From Rhodocyclaceae bacterium (lineage in GTDB: Bacteria > Pseudomonadota > Gammaproteobacteria > Burkholderiales > Rhodocyclaceae), in assembly GCA_027325905.1 (NCBI GenBank), contig DAIEEM010000126.1, forward strand, positions 1 through 13,049: a DNA stretch of 13,049 bases, read 5' to 3'. Every line of letters starts with the position of its first letter. Within the stretch, counting starts at the first letter, position 1. The notes under the pieces are model-generated. The model saw only the letters and a list, made by a program, of their open reading frames with translations, was not told the DNA's origin and ran no database searches. Below, one piece after another: positions 10,251 to 13,049 of this stretch. A program made the translations under genes and the position numbers.

Positions 10251-13049
10251 ATGAGCAAGATTCGTAAACTGTTGATCGCCAACCGCAGCGAAATCGCGAT
10301 CCGTGTGCTGCGCGCAGCGAACGAGATGGGCATCCGCACCGTCGGTATCTATTCCAACGAGGACCGCTTCGCGCTGCACCGTTTCAAGGCCGACGAGAGC
10401 TATCTGGTGGGCAACGGCAAGAAACCGCTGCAAGCCTACCTCGACATCGAGGACATCGTCCGCATCGCCAAGGACGCCAAGGCCGATGCGATCCACCCCG
10501 GCTACGGCTTCCTTTCGGAAAACCCCGACTTCGCCGAGGCTTGCGCCAAGAACGGCATCATCTTCGTCGGACCGACGCCGGAAGTCATGCGCATGCTGGG
10601 CAACAAGGTCGCGGCGCGCAACGCCGCCGTGGCCGCCGGCGTGCCGGTGATGCCGGCGACCGAGCCGCTGCCGCGCGACCTCAAGCAGGTGCAGAAGCTG
10701 GCCGCCGCGATCGGCTATCCGCTGATGCTCAAGGCCAGTTGGGGCGGCGGCGGCCGCGGCATGCGCGTGATCGAATCCGCGGCCGACCTCAAGGCGCAGC
10801 TCGACGTTGCCCGGCGCGAGGCCGGCGCGGCTTTCGGCAACGACGAGATGTACCTGGAGAAGCTGGTACGCAACGCGCGCCACGTCGAAGTCCAGATCGT
10901 CGGCGACAAGCACGGCCAGGCCGTGCACCTGTTCGAGCGCGACTGCACGGTGCAGAGGCGCAACCAGAAGGTCGTCGAACAGGCGCCGGCGCCTTATCTC
11001 AACGCCGACCAGCGCGAGGAAATCTGCGGCGCAGCGCTGAAGCTGGCGCGCGCCGTCAATTACACGCATGCCGGTACCGTCGAGTTCCTGATGGACGCCG
11101 ACACCGACAAGTTCTACTTCATCGAGGTGAATCCGCGCATCCAGGTCGAACATACGGTCACCGAGGAAGTCACCGGCATCGACATCGTCAAGGCGCAGAT
11201 TCGCATCTCCGAGGGTGCCAAGATCGGCGGCAAGGAGGCGGGCGTGCCGGCGCAGAAGAACATTCGGCTCTCGGGCCACGCGCTGCAATGCCGCGTCACC
11301 ACGGAAGACCCGGAAAACAACTTTACGCCCGACTACGGCCGCATCAATTCCTACCGCAGCGCGGCCGGCTTCGGCATCCGCCTCGACGCCGGCACCGCCT
11401 ACACGGGCGCCGTCATCACGCCGTTCTACGATTCGCTGTTGGTCAAGGTGACGGCCTGGGCGCCGACGGCGCAGGACTCGATCCACCGTATGGGCCGCGC
11501 CTTGCGCGAGTTCAAGGTGCGCGGCCTGTCGACCAACCTCCACTTCCTGGAAAACCTGATCGACCATCCGAAGTTCGTCGCCGGCGAATGCTCGACGCGC
11601 TTCATCGACACGCATCCCGAACTGTTCCATTTCCCCAAGCGCCGTGACCGCGCCTCGCGCCTGCTGCGCTTCGTCGGCGAGGTAGTGGTGAACGGCAACG
11701 ACGAGGTCAAGGGCCGCAACCTGCCGAAGCTGCCGCTGACGGTGCCGCTGATGCCGAAGACCGACTTGTCGGCGCCGATTCCGGCCGGCACGCGCGACCT
11801 GCTGAAGAAGCTGGGCGCCAAGAAGTTCGCCAAATGGATGCGCGACCAGCCGCAAGTGCTGCTGACCGACACCACCATGCGCGACGCCCACCAGTCGCTG
11901 TTCGCCACGCGCATGCGCACGGCCGACATGCTGGCGATCGCGCCGCACTACGCCCGCGGCCTGCCGGAACTGTTCTCGCTCGAATGCTGGGGCGGCGCGA
12001 CCTTCGACGTCGCCATGCGCTTCCTCAAGGAAGACCCGTGGGAACGGCTCTCAGCGCTGCGCGAGGCCGTGCCGAACATCCTGTTCCAGATGCTGCTGCG
12101 CTCGGGCAACGCCGTCGGCTACACCAACTACGCCGACAACATCGTGCGCTACTTCGTCGAGCAGGCCGCCAAGAACGGCATGGACGTGTTCCGCGTCTTC
12201 GACTCGCTCAACTGGGTCGACAACATGCGCGTCGCCATGGACGCCGTGCAGGAGAGCGGGGCGCTGTGCGAGGCCGCCATCTGCTACACCGGTGACCTCT
12301 TCGATGCCGCGCGTCCGAAATACAACCTCAAGTACTACATGACCATGGCCAAGCAGTTGGAAAAGGCCGGCGCGCACATCCTCGGCATCAAGGACATGGC
12401 CGGCGTCTGCCGTCCGCGCGCCGCCGCCGCGCTGGTCAAGGCCTTGAAGGAAGAGGTCGGCATCCCGATCCACTTCCACACCCACGACACCAGCGGCGGT
12501 GCGGTGGCGAGCGTGCTGGCGGCCATCGGCGCCGGCGTCGACGCCGTCGATGGCGCGCTGGATTCGATGAGCGGCCTGACTTCGCAGCCGAGCCTGGGTG
12601 CCATCGTCGCCGCGCTCGAAGGAACGGAGCGCGAGGCCCAGGTCACGATCGACCGCCTGCAGTCCTTCTCGCGCTACTGGGAGGACGTGCGCCATTTCTA
12701 TTCGCCGTTCGAGCCCGACATCCGCTCGGGAACGTCCGACGTCTATCGCCATGAAATGCCCGGCGGCCAATACACCAACCTGCGCGAGCAGGCCCGCTCG
12801 ATGGGCCTCGAACACCGCTGGGCCGAGGTTTCCAAGGCCTACGCCGAGGTGAACAGGTTGTTCGGCGACATCGTCAAGGTGACGCCGTCGTCCAAGGTCG
12901 TCGGCGACATGGCGCTGGCGATGGTGGTGAACGACCTGACACCGGCCGACGTCGCCGACCCGGAGAAGGAAATCTCCTTCCCCGATTCGGTAGTCTCGCT
13001 GTTCCGCGGCGAAATAGGCTTCCCCGCCGACGGTTTCCCGAAGAGCCTG
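10251..13049 (+). CDS. pyc: Pyruvate carboxylase, 3' partial
   Basis: The frame opens at ATG 10251, with GGAG at 10241-10244, and stays open to the last base: 933 of an expected roughly 1150 residues. The N-terminus SKIRKLLIANRSEIAIRVL is typical of biotin carboxylase. Residues 1 to about 460 are that domain: glycine-rich ATP loop KASWGGGGRGMR at 161-172 and metal/ATP-site residues Glu292, Asn294 and Arg296 in EVNPRIQVEHTVTEE. A central linking/allosteric region follows, then the carboxyltransferase domain from about 535: DTTMRDAHQS (Asp540), Lys714 in GIKDMAG (the lysine carbamylated in this family) and metal ligands His743/His745 in HFHTHD. The end of the carboxyltransferase domain and the biotin-carrier domain lie beyond the window. 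The enzyme makes oxaloacetate from pyruvate, bicarbonate and ATP, replenishing the cycle served by the upstream genes. It is separated from them by 330 bases and probably has its own control. Confidence 0.95.
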   Translation, partial: MSKIRKLLIANRSEIAIRVLRAANEMGIRTVGIYSNEDRFALHRFKADESYLVGNGKKPLQAYLDIEDIVRIAKDAKADAIHPGYGFLSENPDFAEACAKNGIIFVGPTPEVMRMLGNKVAARNAAVAAGVPVMPATEPLPRDLKQVQKLAAAIGYPLMLKASWGGGGRGMRVIESAADLKAQLDVARREAGAAFGNDEMYLEKLVRNARHVEVQIVGDKHGQAVHLFERDCTVQRRNQKVVEQAPAPYLNADQREEICGAALKLARAVNYTHAGTVEFLMDADTDKFYFIEVNPRIQVEHTVTEEVTGIDIVKAQIRISEGAKIGGKEAGVPAQKNIRLSGHALQCRVTTEDPENNFTPDYGRINSYRSAAGFGIRLDAGTAYTGAVITPFYDSLLVKVTAWAPTAQDSIHRMGRALREFKVRGLSTNLHFLENLIDHPKFVAGECSTRFIDTHPELFHFPKRRDRASRLLRFVGEVVVNGNDEVKGRNLPKLPLTVPLMPKTDLSAPIPAGTRDLLKKLGAKKFAKWMRDQPQVLLTDTTMRDAHQSLFATRMRTADMLAIAPHYARGLPELFSLECWGGATFDVAMRFLKEDPWERLSALREAVPNILFQMLLRSGNAVGYTNYADNIVRYFVEQAAKNGMDVFRVFDSLNWVDNMRVAMDAVQESGALCEAAICYTGDLFDAARPKYNLKYYMTMAKQLEKAGAHILGIKDMAGVCRPRAAAALVKALKEEVGIPIHFHTHDTSGGAVASVLAAIGAGVDAVDGALDSMSGLTSQPSLGAIVAALEGTEREAQVTIDRLQSFSRYWEDVRHFYSPFEPDIRSGTSDVYRHEMPGGQYTNLREQARSMGLEHRWAEVSKAYAEVNRLFGDIVKVTPSSKVVGDMALAMVVNDLTPADVADPEKEISFPDSVVSLFRGEIGFPADGFPKSL

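Noticed and set aside
10029..11948. Long minus-strand open frame opposite pyc, and similar frames opposite gene 1 (638-2428) and the flavoprotein gene (8208-9914).
   Set aside because: Same antisense shadow effect; compositions are low complexity and no motif is recognisable.

Overview
The window comes from a GC-rich bacterium with the strong third-codon G/C bias typical of Pseudomonadota. The monomeric-type isocitrate dehydrogenase, the AcnB-type aconitase and the pyruvate carboxylase all read like betaproteobacterial proteins. I favour Betaproteobacteria (Rhodocyclales-like), but a Magnetococcus-like or other proteobacterial source cannot be excluded from sequence alone. No tRNA, rRNA, CRISPR array or transposase is visible.

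Layout: positions 1-9920 hold four closely spaced plus-strand genes (gaps of about 48-55 bases, each of the last three with its own Shine-Dalgarno), probably one operon. They are (1) the 3' part of a gene for an ATP-citrate-lyase-like subunit, a SucD-like CoA-ligase module followed by two citrate-synthase-like modules; (2) a 1606-residue fusion of complete monomeric NADP-isocitrate dehydrogenase and complete AcnB aconitase; (3) a fumarate reductase/succinate dehydrogenase-like iron-sulfur subunit with one 2Fe-2S and two four-cysteine 4Fe-4S motifs; (4) its flavoprotein partner, with a long N-terminal extension and Asn where the covalent-FAD His normally sits. Positions 9921-10250 form the only gene-free stretch over 300 bases. 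It contains a large nested inverted repeat, small overlapping palindromes, a weak promoter candidate and a hairpin with a run of seven T just before the next gene. From 10251 to the window end runs pyruvate carboxylase, open at its 3' end.

How they fit together: fumarate to succinate (genes 3 and 4), 2-oxoglutarate plus CO2 to isocitrate to citrate (gene 2), citrate to acetyl-CoA plus oxaloacetate (gene 1), and pyruvate plus bicarbonate to oxaloacetate (pyc). This is the set expected for a reductive TCA cycle. The ferredoxin-dependent pyruvate and 2-oxoglutarate synthases, the SucC-like ATP-grasp partner of gene 1, fumarase and malate dehydrogenase are not in the window, so autotrophy is inference. 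The most striking points are the IDH-aconitase fusion, the apparent degenerate duplication of the citrate-synthase-like module in gene 1, and the residue changes in genes 3 and 4 that point to a soluble, non-quinone fumarate reductase.
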